A stretch of 64,000 nt of DNA, from contig JACKQE010000002.1 of assembly GCA_024233005.1 (NCBI GenBank), forward strand, positions 620,001 through 684,000. Direction: 5' to 3'. Within the stretch, counting starts at the first letter, position 1; every line of letters begins with the position of its first letter. Position numbers and translations under genes: made by a program. Shown one piece after another: positions 9,566 through 17,561 of the stretch. The notes beneath the pieces were generated by a model that was not told where the DNA came from, made no database searches, and worked only from the letters and a program-made list of their open reading frames with translations. This stretch comes from Akkermansiaceae bacterium (GTDB lineage Bacteria; Verrucomicrobiota; Verrucomicrobiia; Verrucomicrobiales; DEV007).

Positions 9566-10663
9566 TCACTTCGCGCGGGTTTGGAAGGTCCGGCGGTGGT
9601 CCCGGGAAGGTACGGCGATGGTGTAGGAAGTTCCGTCCGGGCTTACTTCGCACTGGATTCCATGAGCCTCGCAGGCTTCGCCGAGGTCTCCCAGGTTCGC
9701 GATGTGTTCCGGTGTGGTGTTGTTTTCGTGGTCTTGTCGCACATTTTCATGCACCTGGTACATGGCCTGAATCGTCGGGGTGGCCCGCAAGGCGGCCATG
9801 GTTAGGGCGCTGGTGCCTTTGCGGGGACCGTTGTTCATCACCGAAACGGTCGGAGAGATGCTTTGGATGAAGCGCGGGTTGTTGCTCACATCCAGCCCAT
9901 GGTGGTTCACCTGGTAGAGATCCACCGTGCCGACGAGATTCACCGGGCAGACGAGACGTTCCTCGACCGCCCAGGTCAGATCCCCACCGTCGAGGAACCG
10001 GAAATCCCCGCATTCCAGCAGGAGGACGAGGCTGTTGGCATTGTCCGAAGTGTCGACCCGGGATGGCTGGGCGGTCGGGGCGGCTTCGCACAAGGCGCTG
10101 TTGGGGGGCGCGCCGGGGGGCGGTTCGACGAGTTTTTGATTGGCCGCGAGGCAGCGCAGGACCACCGGTGCGGCGCCTGGAGTGGTGCCGGGGCGCAGTG
10201 GAATGCGGTCTCCTGCCGCGAGAGTGACGCGTTTTCCGACCCGAGCGGAGCGATAGGGGTGGCTGGACAGATTCCACTTCACGTCCTCTTTTCCGGAGTC
10301 CGGACTGACATCGGTGAGGCCTTTGTCATAGAGCGTGCCGACCGGCATGAGTTCCGCCAACTCGGCGAGTCCGCCGAAATGGTCGATGTGGAAATGCGTG
10401 ATCACGACATGGTCGATCTGCTTCAGACCGGCGACTTTCGTGGCCACGTGGTGGATCCGTTTCGGGTCCCTTCCCCGTGGATTTCCCGTGTCGATGAGCA
10501 CCGACTCGCCCCCGGGAGTCACGAGGAGGGTTGATCCCCCGCCTTCCGAGTCGATCCAGTAAATGCGGAGCCCTTCTCCGGCAACTGCCGCCGGGACCGG
10601 GACCGTGAGGAGCAGCAAGAGAGACCGGAAAAGAAGTCGAAAAGAATGCATGGGTGGGCGCAT
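9566..10663 (-). CDS. Secreted metallo-beta-lactamase-fold hydrolase
   Basis: A 365-residue protein with an N-terminal signal peptide (FRLLFRSLLLLLTVPVPAAVA). The metal-binding signature HFHIDH is at 90-95, preceded by the strand-turn VLIDTGNP. The closest general pattern is the extracellular hydrolase domain of ComEC/Rec2-type proteins, but there are no transmembrane competence segments, so this is a stand-alone secreted hydrolase. Later acidic and histidine positions (FLDGGDLTW, VNHHGLD) complete a two-metal site. Two in-frame ATGs, 10663 and 10651, are possible; a GGAAG lies upstream of the second. It converges on lnt with 47 bases between and is divergent from the isomerase gene. The substrate is unknown. 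Confidence 0.85.
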   Translation of the reverse strand: MRPPMHSFRLLFRSLLLLLTVPVPAAVAGEGLRIYWIDSEGGGSTLLVTPGGESVLIDTGNPRGRDPKRIHHVATKVAGLKQIDHVVITHFHIDHFGGLAELAELMPVGTLYDKGLTDVSPDSGKEDVKWNLSSHPYRSARVGKRVTLAAGDRIPLRPGTTPGAAPVVLRCLAANQKLVEPPPGAPPNSALCEAAPTAQPSRVDTSDNANSLVLLLECGDFRFLDGGDLTWAVEERLVCPVNLVGTVDLYQVNHHGLDVSNNPRFIQSISPTVSVMNNGPRKGTSALTMAALRATPTIQAMYQVHENVRQDHENNTTPEHIANLGDLGEACEAHGIQCEVSPDGTSYTIAVPSRDHRRTFQTRAK

Positions 10664-10745
10664 TCTTCCGTGAGAGGGCAGGGCGCGTCAATCCCAAATG
10701 CCGACGGGAAGTGCGATGTCCGTGATGACGCCTTGGATTGGTCTT

Positions 10746-10763
10746 GCCGGGATTCCCCCCGGC
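10746..10763 (+). promoter_or_regulatory. Stem-loop in the leader of the exported isomerase gene
   Basis: A perfect 6-bp stem, GCCGGG then a 6-base loop ATTCCC then CCCGGC, ends 16 bases before the ATG at 10780. It lies in the 116-base divergent spacer. It is not followed by a T run, so it does not look like a terminator. A role in translation control or mRNA stability is only a guess. Confidence 0.35.
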
Positions 10764-10779
10764 GTGATAAGAAACAGGC

Positions 10780-11703
10780 ATGACACGCCCCGAGACCACG
10801 TCTTCCCTCAGCCGTCGCCACCTTCTCAAGTCTGCTGCCGTGCTCGCCGCCGGTCAGACTTTCAGACCGCTCCGAGCGGCCGATCCCGGCACCGCCAATC
10901 CTCTCAAAGGCCGCCTCTACAAAACCCTCAAGATCGGGATGATCGGTGTCGAGGGTTCCCTGACCGACAAATTCAATGCCGCCAAGGAAGCGGGCTTTCT
11001 TGGCGTGGAGATGAACGCCCCGGGGATGGATATCGCAGCGACCAAAAAGGCCATCCTGGAATCCGGTCTCCCGGTCGATGGCACCGTCTGCGCCGATCAT
11101 TGGAACGTCCGGCACACCGACCCCAAGCCCGAGGTCCGGGCCCAGGCCTTGGCCACACTGAAACAGGCGCTCATCGACACCCATGAGGTGGGCGGGCACA
11201 GCGTCCTCCTGGTCGTCGGGCGCGGCGGAGATGGCCCCGAGGAGGAAATCTGGAAGCGCTCTGTGGAGAACATTGCCCAGGCCGTCCCTCTCGCCGCCAA
11301 GCTGGGGGTCTCCATCGCGATCGAGAATGTCTGGAACCAGTTCCTATACAACCATGAGGGAGGATCCGACCAGAACGCCGAAAAGTTCGTTCGGTATGTC
11401 GATGAGTTCAAATCCCCCTGGGTCGGCATGCATTTCGACATCGGCAACCATTGGAAATACGGCAGCATGGGGGACTGGATCCGGGCGCTCGGCAAGCGCG
11501 TGCTCAAGCTCGACGTGAAGGGCTTCAATCGCGCCGAGAACAAATGGGCCGACATCGGCGAAGGCGATCTGGACTTTGCCGATGTCCGTGCCGCGTTGAT
11601 CGAGATCGGGTTCAACGGATGGTGCGCCGCCGAAGTGGGCGGGGGCAAGCTGGACCGACTCAAAGAGGTGTCGCAGCAGATGGACCGGGTTTTTCTGCTC
11701 TGA
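10780..11703 (+). CDS. Tat-exported sugar phosphate isomerase/epimerase (xylose isomerase-like TIM barrel)
   Basis: A 307-residue protein of the AP-endonuclease-2 / hydroxypyruvate isomerase-like superfamily, which interconverts ketoses and aldoses or epimerises them with a divalent metal. The N-terminus has a Tat signal (SRRHLLKSAAVLAAGQTF). The barrel follows from about residue 45 (KIGMIGVEGSLTDKF) with GFLGVEMNAPG, AIENVWNQF containing a metal-ligand Glu, GMHFDIGNHW with Asp/His ligands, KLDVKGFN, and a final CAAEVGGG strand. Exported versions are typical of Planctomycetes and Verrucomicrobia that degrade polysaccharides. ATG 10780 begins directly before the Tat motif. The substrate cannot be told from sequence. 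Confidence 0.85.
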   Translation: MTRPETTSSLSRRHLLKSAAVLAAGQTFRPLRAADPGTANPLKGRLYKTLKIGMIGVEGSLTDKFNAAKEAGFLGVEMNAPGMDIAATKKAILESGLPVDGTVCADHWNVRHTDPKPEVRAQALATLKQALIDTHEVGGHSVLLVVGRGGDGPEEEIWKRSVENIAQAVPLAAKLGVSIAIENVWNQFLYNHEGGSDQNAEKFVRYVDEFKSPWVGMHFDIGNHWKYGSMGDWIRALGKRVLKLDVKGFNRAENKWADIGEGDLDFADVRAALIEIGFNGWCAAEVGGGKLDRLKEVSQQMDRVFLL

Positions 11704-11776
11704 GAAGGACCGGTCCAACAAGCTGGGTATCTGAAGAAATCGTTACCTGCGAAGTTTTGACCGCGGGGAATCAGCC

Positions 11777-11792
11777 GCGCACAGTGGTGCGC
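11777..11792 (+). promoter_or_regulatory. Hairpin covering the ribosome-binding position of btaA
   Basis: GCGCAC, a four-base loop AGTG, then GTGCGC form a perfect 6-bp stem ending two bases before the btaA ATG at 11795. No Shine-Dalgarno sequence is visible between it and the start codon. The position suggests it could limit translation initiation, but this is inference from position only. I could not find a convincing two-repeat Pho box in the 91-base spacer. Confidence 0.4.
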
Positions 11793-11794
11793 TT

Positions 11795-12985
11795 ATGCCG
11801 GCTGTTTCGAGTTCTCCCTGTCGCCCTTCCCTCTTTCCCCGTCGGGCCCATGATGCCCTGTTCCGGCGGGTCCACGGCAACACCCTGATCTACAACACCT
11901 GCTGGGAGGATCCGCGGCTCGACCGCGAAATGCTGGGTCTCGACCGGCACAGCCGCGTGGTCATGATCACCAGCGCCGGCTGCAACGCTCTCGACTATCT
12001 CCTCGACGGCCCGGAAGTCATCCACGCCATCGACATGAACCCGCGGCAGAACGCCCTGCTTCAGTTGAAGCTGGCGCTTTTCAGGCATGCCGACCATGAG
12101 GAATTGTTTCGTGTCTTCGGCCAAGGGGTCCGTCCCGGCTTCCGGGAACTGCTCCCGGCACTTGCGCCATCGCTCCCTCCGTTCGCGAGGGATTTCTGGA
12201 GGATGAAGCACAAGTATTTTGAAAAGCTTCCGCTCAACCCTTCCTTTTATTACCGGGGCACCTCCGGACAGATCGCTTGGTTGGTCCGCCAAGCCATGCT
12301 GGCGGGAAGTTCCCGCGTTCGCGATTTCTCCGCGCGTCTCCTCGAGGCCGGCAGCACCGAGGAACAGGCGGCGCTCTATGGGCAGGTGCGTCCGGCCTTA
12401 TGGAATGTCTTCAATTCCTGGCTCGTCCGCCAACCTGTGGTCATGGCCATGCTGGGAGTGCCTCGTCCGCAGATCCGGCTCATCGAATCGGAATTCCCCG
12501 GAGGTCTGTCCCATTTCGTGCAGGAAAAAATGGAGCGTGTCCTGACCCGGTTGCCCATGAAGGACAACTATTTCTGGCGGGTTTATGCGACCGGTGCCTA
12601 CACTCCCGACTGTTGCCCAAACTACCTGCGCCCTGAGCATTTTGCGACGCTCCATGAACGTGCCGGCAGGATTCGCACCCACACCACCACCGTGGCGAAT
12701 TTCCTGCGCGAGAATCCGGGCTCCTATTCGCACTACGTGCTGCTGGATCACCAGGATTGGCTGGCCGCCCACGATGCCGCCGGGCTGGCCGTAGAGTGGC
12801 GTCTCATTCTGGAAAACAGCCACCCCGGCACCCGCATTCTCATGAGGTCCGCCAGTGTGCAGATTGATTTCCTGCCACCGGACATCCTGGGGCGGATTCG
12901 TCTCCATCCTGAAATCACCGACCGGCTCCACCCACTCGACCGCGTGGGCACCTACGGTTCCACCCTCCTTGCCGAAGTGCGATGA
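11795..12985 (+). CDS. btaA: BtaA: S-adenosylmethionine:diacylglycerol 3-amino-3-carboxypropyltransferase
   Basis: A 396-residue DUF3419-family protein. BtaA transfers the 3-amino-3-carboxypropyl group of S-adenosylmethionine onto diacylglycerol to make diacylglyceryl homoserine, the first step to the phosphorus-free betaine lipid DGTS. Family features visible: NTCWEDPRLDREMLGL near residue 35, the SAM-site segment MITSAGCNALDYLL, AIDMNPRQNALLQLK, a central FYYRGTSG region, and HYVLLDHQDWL in the C-terminal third. The stop overlaps the start of the next gene by four bases (ATGA), and that gene is a BtaB-type N-methyltransferase, which makes the assignment firm. In Rhodobacter and Sinorhizobium these genes are induced by phosphate limitation; here that is inferred. 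Confidence 0.9.
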   Translation: MPAVSSSPCRPSLFPRRAHDALFRRVHGNTLIYNTCWEDPRLDREMLGLDRHSRVVMITSAGCNALDYLLDGPEVIHAIDMNPRQNALLQLKLALFRHADHEELFRVFGQGVRPGFRELLPALAPSLPPFARDFWRMKHKYFEKLPLNPSFYYRGTSGQIAWLVRQAMLAGSSRVRDFSARLLEAGSTEEQAALYGQVRPALWNVFNSWLVRQPVVMAMLGVPRPQIRLIESEFPGGLSHFVQEKMERVLTRLPMKDNYFWRVYATGAYTPDCCPNYLRPEHFATLHERAGRIRTHTTTVANFLRENPGSYSHYVLLDHQDWLAAHDAAGLAVEWRLILENSHPGTRILMRSASVQIDFLPPDILGRIRLHPEITDRLHPLDRVGTYGSTLLAEVR

Positions 12986-13629
12986 ATCCGTCCGCGAATG
13001 GTGTCGCCCCCCCGTCCGACGGTGATGCCTTGAGGCGTTACTACCGTCTTCACGCGCCCCTTTACGACGCCACGCGGTGGTCTTTTCTCTTTGGGCGCAC
13101 CGGTCTGGTCACCCTAGCCCGCCAGCGGCAGCCCGGGGTGCGGAGGATTCTCGAGATCGGCTGTGGCACCGGCAAAAACCTGGAGTCCATCGCGAGGGCT
13201 TTTCCTGAAGCCGAAATCCGGGGATTGGACCTCAGCGCGGAAATGCTCGAGCAGGCCGGGAAACGAGTCCGGCCTCTGGGGGACCGGGTGCGTCTTCTCC
13301 ATCAGGCTTATGATCACCCCGTCGGTGGAGGGGAGGGGCCGTTCGATCTTGTCGTGCTTTCCTATTGTCTGACCATGATCAATCCGGGCTATGACCGGGT
13401 CCTCGCCACCTGCCGGCAGGATCTTTCCCCGGAAGGGCTTCTCGCGATTGTCGACTTTCACGACAGCCCGGTTCACGCCTTCCGCAAGTGGATGGGAGTG
13501 AACCATGTCCGGATGGAAGGTCAGATTCAAATGACGCTCCGGGCTCAGGGTTGGCGACCGGAGTTTGAAAAAGTGAGCCCTGCCTACGGCGGCTTGTGGC
13601 GTTGGCTGACCTACCTGGGGAGGATTTAA
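12982..13629 (+). CDS. btaB: BtaB: diacylglyceryl homoserine N-methyltransferase
   Basis: A 215-residue class I SAM-dependent methyltransferase. BtaB methylates diacylglyceryl homoserine three times to give DGTS. Near the N-terminus is YRLHAPLYDATRWSFLFGR, characteristic of BtaB proteins, then motif I EIGCGTGKN, the acidic GLDLSAEM that binds the SAM ribose, and VLSYCLTM. It overlaps btaA by four bases, so translation is probably coupled. It converges on fmt, 12 bases away. A generic methyltransferase would be the alternative if it stood alone, but the pairing with btaA argues strongly for this role. Confidence 0.88.
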   Translation: MNPSANGVAPPSDGDALRRYYRLHAPLYDATRWSFLFGRTGLVTLARQRQPGVRRILEIGCGTGKNLESIARAFPEAEIRGLDLSAEMLEQAGKRVRPLGDRVRLLHQAYDHPVGGGEGPFDLVVLSYCLTMINPGYDRVLATCRQDLSPEGLLAIVDFHDSPVHAFRKWMGVNHVRMEGQIQMTLRAQGWRPEFEKVSPAYGGLWRWLTYLGRI

Positions 13630-13641
13630 TCAGCGGTAGGT

Positions 13642-14589
13642 TCATGAGACGGTGACGTAGCCTCTGACAAACTCCGCGAGCGTCATGGGGCGCTTGCCTT
13701 CCGGCTGCACTTTGGCCGGAACGATCCCGACGCCGGGGGTGCCGGTGCGGAAATGCCACTCTCCCGCCACATTGCGTTGCAACGGGCTGGCAGAAGGTTC
13801 AGCGGGCTCGGATGACACGAAGGTCAGCGGCGGAAAGACTTTGAGCCGCTGGGGGCCGCGTGGGGTCTCCACCGGGGTGTTGGTTCCGGGCCAGGGATCG
13901 TAGGCTCGGATTTTCCGTTCGAGGAAGTCCGATGGCTGGCTCCAGTCGAGAAGGCCGTCCTGGCGGTCGAGTTTGGTCGCGATTGTCACCTGAGCTTCGT
14001 CCTGCGGAATCCGCGGTGCGCTGCCATCGGCCAGGAGCGGCAATCCCCGTTCCAGCAGGCCGGGCCCCAGATCGGCCAGCCGGTCATGCAGGCTGCCCCC
14101 GGTCTCCTCGTTGGAAAGCGGGAGCGGACTGGTCAGGATGACATCGCCCGCATCCAACCTGGCCGTCACATGCATCAGTGAAAGCCCCGATTCGGCATCG
14201 CCCGCAAGAATCGCTGACTGGATCGGGGAAGCGCCCCGGTGTCGGGGCAGGAGGGAGGCGTGCAGATTCACACAGGCAAGGCGGGGCATCTGCAGAACCC
14301 GGCGGGGCAATAGTTGGCCGTAAGCCATGACGACAAAAATGTCAGACTGGAGGGCTTCCAGAGCTGACAGGACCTCCTCGTCCTTGCGGAGATTTTCCGG
14401 CTGGAACACCGGCAGACCATGCTTCTGAGCCAGGACTTTTACCGCCGGGGGTTGGGCGGCGAGATGCCTTCCCGCCGGCCGGTCAGGCTGCGTGACCACC
14501 CCCACCATGCGCACTCCCGGTGCCGTCAGGAGCCAGCGCAGGGAAGGCAGGCCGATCTCGCCGGTGCCAAAGTAAACGATGCGGAGCAA
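13642..14589 (-). CDS. fmt: Methionyl-tRNA formyltransferase
   Basis: A 315-residue enzyme that formylates initiator Met-tRNA using 10-formyltetrahydrofolate. The N-terminal Rossmann domain starts MLRIVYFGTGEIGLPSL and carries TQPDRPAGR. The catalytic triad segment is present: Asn and His in NLHASLLPRHRGASPI and Asp in ARLDAGDVI. The C-terminal domain includes IRAYDPWPGTNTP, the usual tRNA-binding extension. Length is normal for Fmt (about 310-320). No deformylase gene is adjacent. A sialidase gene lies 50 bases upstream on the same strand, which may be chance or read-through. Confidence 0.95.
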   Translation of the reverse strand: MLRIVYFGTGEIGLPSLRWLLTAPGVRMVGVVTQPDRPAGRHLAAQPPAVKVLAQKHGLPVFQPENLRKDEEVLSALEALQSDIFVVMAYGQLLPRRVLQMPRLACVNLHASLLPRHRGASPIQSAILAGDAESGLSLMHVTARLDAGDVILTSPLPLSNEETGGSLHDRLADLGPGLLERGLPLLADGSAPRIPQDEAQVTIATKLDRQDGLLDWSQPSDFLERKIRAYDPWPGTNTPVETPRGPQRLKVFPPLTFVSSEPAEPSASPLQRNVAGEWHFRTGTPGVGIVPAKVQPEGKRPMTLAEFVRGYVTVS

Positions 14590-14639
14590 GGCTTCGGGGA
14601 GGCGTCGGAAGCGGGAGGGGTGGGCCCGGAAGGGGCGGA

Positions 14640-15797
14640 TTACTTCAGCGCGTCGAGGCCGAAGCTCTTGAAGACCACGGCTTCAGGGTCCCGGTCGGAA
14701 GGATTGGCTCCTTTTTCAAAGACCGCATAAATGGTCTTTCCATCGGAGGCCATGTCGGAGTAACCAGCAACGCCTTCCTCAATGACGAAGCTCTTGGCCC
14801 AGGTTTTGCCATTGTCGGCACTGAGACGGGCCGTGAGCGACTTGCGCATGATCATGTTCGCTGGATTGGCGAAAACGATGCCGCCTTCCACCTGGGTGAA
14901 ACTGGCGTGGCAAATAGGCTCGGCAAGCGCATCAATGTAGGCAATCTCGCTCCAGCCGGTCGCGCCATCCTTGCTGGTGGCCTGACCCCGTTTGCCTTGA
15001 AGGCCCTTGTTGCGCACATTGATGAGGACCGTGCCGTCCCCCGCCTGGACGATGGCCGCTTCGCCGGGAAGTTCCATTTTGGAACCGGTCTTGGTTCCTT
15101 CCAAGGTCGCCTCATGGGCCACGATGTCACCGCGCTTCCAGGTTTTGCCGCCATCATCGGAGAAAATGGTGGATACGGCAGCCGGCTGCATACCGATACC
15201 CATCTCGCCTTTGGAAACCCAGACCGGGGTCACGAGGCGCCCGGTGTCTTTCAGCTGAATGCCATGTCCGGGGCTGGTGGCGATCAGTTTCCAATCCACT
15301 TCGGGACGGAAGGCGTCAAAGGTTGCGGTGATTTCGACCGGGGCGGACGCGGCGGCTCCGGTGTCGTCCGTCTTGAGGTAAAAGCAACGGTTGAACTCCA
15401 CACAGTAAAGCCAATGGACTCCGCCGTCCTTGTCCGCGATGGCGCTGACATTGTGCAGCCCGATCTGTCCGGCTTCCGCGGCACCCTTGTCCAGTAGCAC
15501 TGGATTCTGCTTGGCATCGGTCGGCTTTTTGGCCAGTTCGACGGCGTCGCTCCAAGTCTTGCCCCCGTCCTTGGAAACCCGGAAAAAGACCATCGCGTCG
15601 CTCCAGCGCATCTCGGGATTTTTGCGCCCCTCGGCATAGGCGATGAGATTTCCGGAAGTCGTGCGGACGATGCCGGGCAGACGATACATTCCGTAATCCT
15701 TGTCTCCGTGGTTGAACAAAACGGTGGGATCCTGGGCCGGAGCCAGTGGCGCGAGCAGCAGGGCGGCGGCGAAGAGGGGCTGAAGGAGGCGTTTCAT
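14640..15797 (-). CDS. Secreted sialidase (exo-alpha-neuraminidase-like, BNR repeats)
   Basis: A 385-residue protein with a cleavable signal peptide (RLLQPLFAAALLLAPLAPAQ). It shows the sialidase plan: a YRLPGIV motif near residue 38 (the F/Y-R-I-P box, whose Arg binds the substrate carboxylate) and Asp boxes SKDGGKTWSD, SDDGGKTWKRGD and SADNGKTWAKS, which mark propeller blades. It probably cleaves terminal sialic acids or related 2-keto sugars outside the cell. I chose ATG 15797, which opens the signal peptide; a longer frame reaches 15959. A general BNR/glycosidase without sialidase activity is possible, since substrate residues cannot be checked by eye. Confidence 0.82.
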   Translation of the reverse strand: MKRLLQPLFAAALLLAPLAPAQDPTVLFNHGDKDYGMYRLPGIVRTTSGNLIAYAEGRKNPEMRWSDAMVFFRVSKDGGKTWSDAVELAKKPTDAKQNPVLLDKGAAEAGQIGLHNVSAIADKDGGVHWLYCVEFNRCFYLKTDDTGAAASAPVEITATFDAFRPEVDWKLIATSPGHGIQLKDTGRLVTPVWVSKGEMGIGMQPAAVSTIFSDDGGKTWKRGDIVAHEATLEGTKTGSKMELPGEAAIVQAGDGTVLINVRNKGLQGKRGQATSKDGATGWSEIAYIDALAEPICHASFTQVEGGIVFANPANMIMRKSLTARLSADNGKTWAKSFVIEEGVAGYSDMASDGKTIYAVFEKGANPSDRDPEAVVFKSFGLDALK

Positions 15798-16033
15798 AAG
15801 GGATAAGCAGGCAGAATCTGAAAATTCAGGCCGATACAATGCCCCGCTTCCTTCGAATGCCAACCCGAAAATCGCCAAAGGCACGCCCCGCAGACCATGC
15901 CAGGTCAAACTGCGGGCCGCAATCCGGAGGGGGACTTCTCTCACCAGGGGAGAGTGCACGAGTGTCTCCGGCCATGGGACCCGTCCGGTGGATCTCCCCT
16001 CGCGGAGGATGCCAACCTGTGGTAAACAAGGTC

Positions 16034-16576
16034 ATGAATCCACGGGTGTTGTGTTTGGTGTTTGATGGTCTCGAAGAAATCGAAACGGTCGCTCCGGTGG
16101 ACCTCCTCCGCCGGGCGGACGTGGAGGTCATCATGGCCTCGGTTCTCGGGACGGGCCTTGTGACGGGTCGCTGCGGCATTGCCCTGCGCGCGGACCGCGC
16201 TCTTGAGGAAGTCGTGGGAGAATCGTTTGATCTGCTTCTCATTCCCGGTGGCCCCGGGGTGGCGGACCTACGCGAAGCGGGACAGGCCGCCAAGCTGGCG
16301 CGCCACTACCACGACGCAGGCAAACCCGTGGCGGCGATTTGTGCGGCCCCCACGGTGCTGCACGATGCCGGTTTGCTGGAGGGACGTCGCTACACGTCCC
16401 ACGCCGGGGTCCGGGACGAATTGATCCATTCCCTGCCCGGGGAAGCGGTGGTGGAGGATGGAAACCTGATCACCTCGCAGGGCGCCGGAACCGCTGTGGC
16501 CTTCGGCCTCGCTCTGGTGCGGCGCCTCTGTGGCCCCGCCAAAGAAGCCGAGGTCCGGCGGGGCATCATGCTGTGA
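16034..16576 (+). CDS. DJ-1/PfpI (ThiJ/YajL) family protein
   Basis: A 180-residue flavodoxin-fold protein. The conserved Glu in FDGLEEIET (residues 14-15) and the nucleophilic Cys 103 in AAICAAPTVL on the nucleophile elbow are both present, as is the LLIPGGPG loop. It is closest in appearance to the YajL/DJ-1 branch, described as chaperone or glyoxalase/deglycase proteins. Start ATG 16034 gives the family N-terminus (MNPRVLCLVFDG); a longer frame from 15839 has no homology in its extension. It is divergent from the sialidase gene with a spacer of about 235 bases. Confidence 0.88.
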   Translation: MNPRVLCLVFDGLEEIETVAPVDLLRRADVEVIMASVLGTGLVTGRCGIALRADRALEEVVGESFDLLLIPGGPGVADLREAGQAAKLARHYHDAGKPVAAICAAPTVLHDAGLLEGRRYTSHAGVRDELIHSLPGEAVVEDGNLITSQGAGTAVAFGLALVRRLCGPAKEAEVRRGIML

Positions 16577-16591
16577 GCCTCCTGCCGGGCC

Positions 16592-17479
16592 TCACGGGCG
16601 GATGGGATTGAGGCCACTTTCTGGCTCAATGTTCATGATCCGGTCGTGGATCTTGAGGATCTCCTTGGATTTCTCGAAAAAGTCCGTCACCTCCTGAGCG
16701 CTGGCCTTGTTGGTGGAGCTCACCGCCTCCAGTTCAGCGAGATACTTGTCGGAGTCCAGTTCCAGGGACTGCATCTGGGACTGCGCCCGGGCGTAAGCAT
16801 CCGCAACCTTGGTGCGGGCTCGCTCGAAGGCTTCCCGCTGTCCTTGGTCCTTGAAATACTCTGCTTCCTGGGCCCGGTAATCCTTGCTGAAAATCCTCCG
16901 GAGGAAGGCGTGCTTCTGTTTCGGAGCGGTTGCCGCGGGTAGGTTCAGCTGGTCGGTGAGGTAGTTGTCCAACTCCCGGAACTCATTGATGGGCTTTTTG
17001 TACTGGCTGTGGAGCATCGCCAGGCCGTTGGTGACCGCCTCCAGTTTTTTGGCTTCCTCTTTGTCCAGCGCCTGACCGGATTTCAGTTTGTCCTCGACCG
17101 AACCGATGTATTCGAGCGTTTTCTTGCTGTCATAGACAATTTCGTTCATCTGGGCGTAGATGCGCTCGACCTTGTCCTGATGGTCTTTTTTGAGTTGGTC
17201 GACCTGCTGGGTCCATTCCGTTTTGAGGCGTTCCACTTCGGCTTGCTTGTCGATGAGCTGGCTTTCAGTTTCACGCTTGGCCTCATTGGCTTTGTCGAGC
17301 TCCAGTTTGGTGGCCTTGACCGAGGCGTCGAGCTGGAAATTGAGCGTTTTTTCCTCGGAGTAGAGTTGTCCCAGGTAGGCGACGCCGCCAACGGCGCCCA
17401 ACAGGAGCACCCCGAGGATCACGCTCACGATGGCGGCAATCGGGCGGCGGGGAGGATTGTCAGTGGTATCCGTACTCAT
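16592..17479 (-). CDS. Membrane-anchored coiled-coil protein, function unknown
   Basis: A 295-residue protein. A short polar N-terminus (MSTDTTDNPPRRP) is followed by one transmembrane helix (IAAIVSVILGVLLLGAVGGV) and then a long charged helical region rich in Lys, Glu and Gln (about residues 45-130) with heptad-like spacing, a clear coiled coil. The rest is also helical. The topology is N-in with the coiled coil probably in the periplasm. I do not recognise a family. It converges closely on the DJ-1 gene (15 bases) and is divergent from the PAS-AraC gene. A structural or scaffold role in the envelope would be speculation. Confidence 0.8.
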   Translation of the reverse strand: MSTDTTDNPPRRPIAAIVSVILGVLLLGAVGGVAYLGQLYSEEKTLNFQLDASVKATKLELDKANEAKRETESQLIDKQAEVERLKTEWTQQVDQLKKDHQDKVERIYAQMNEIVYDSKKTLEYIGSVEDKLKSGQALDKEEAKKLEAVTNGLAMLHSQYKKPINEFRELDNYLTDQLNLPAATAPKQKHAFLRRIFSKDYRAQEAEYFKDQGQREAFERARTKVADAYARAQSQMQSLELDSDKYLAELEAVSSTNKASAQEVTDFFEKSKEILKIHDRIMNIEPESGLNPIRP

Positions 17480-17561
17480 GGGTAGTAAGGTAAAGCGAAA
17501 TACTGTTACTTCCAACGGTTCGTTCTCAAACCGGCAATTCTTTCACCTTTTTCCCCCAGCG

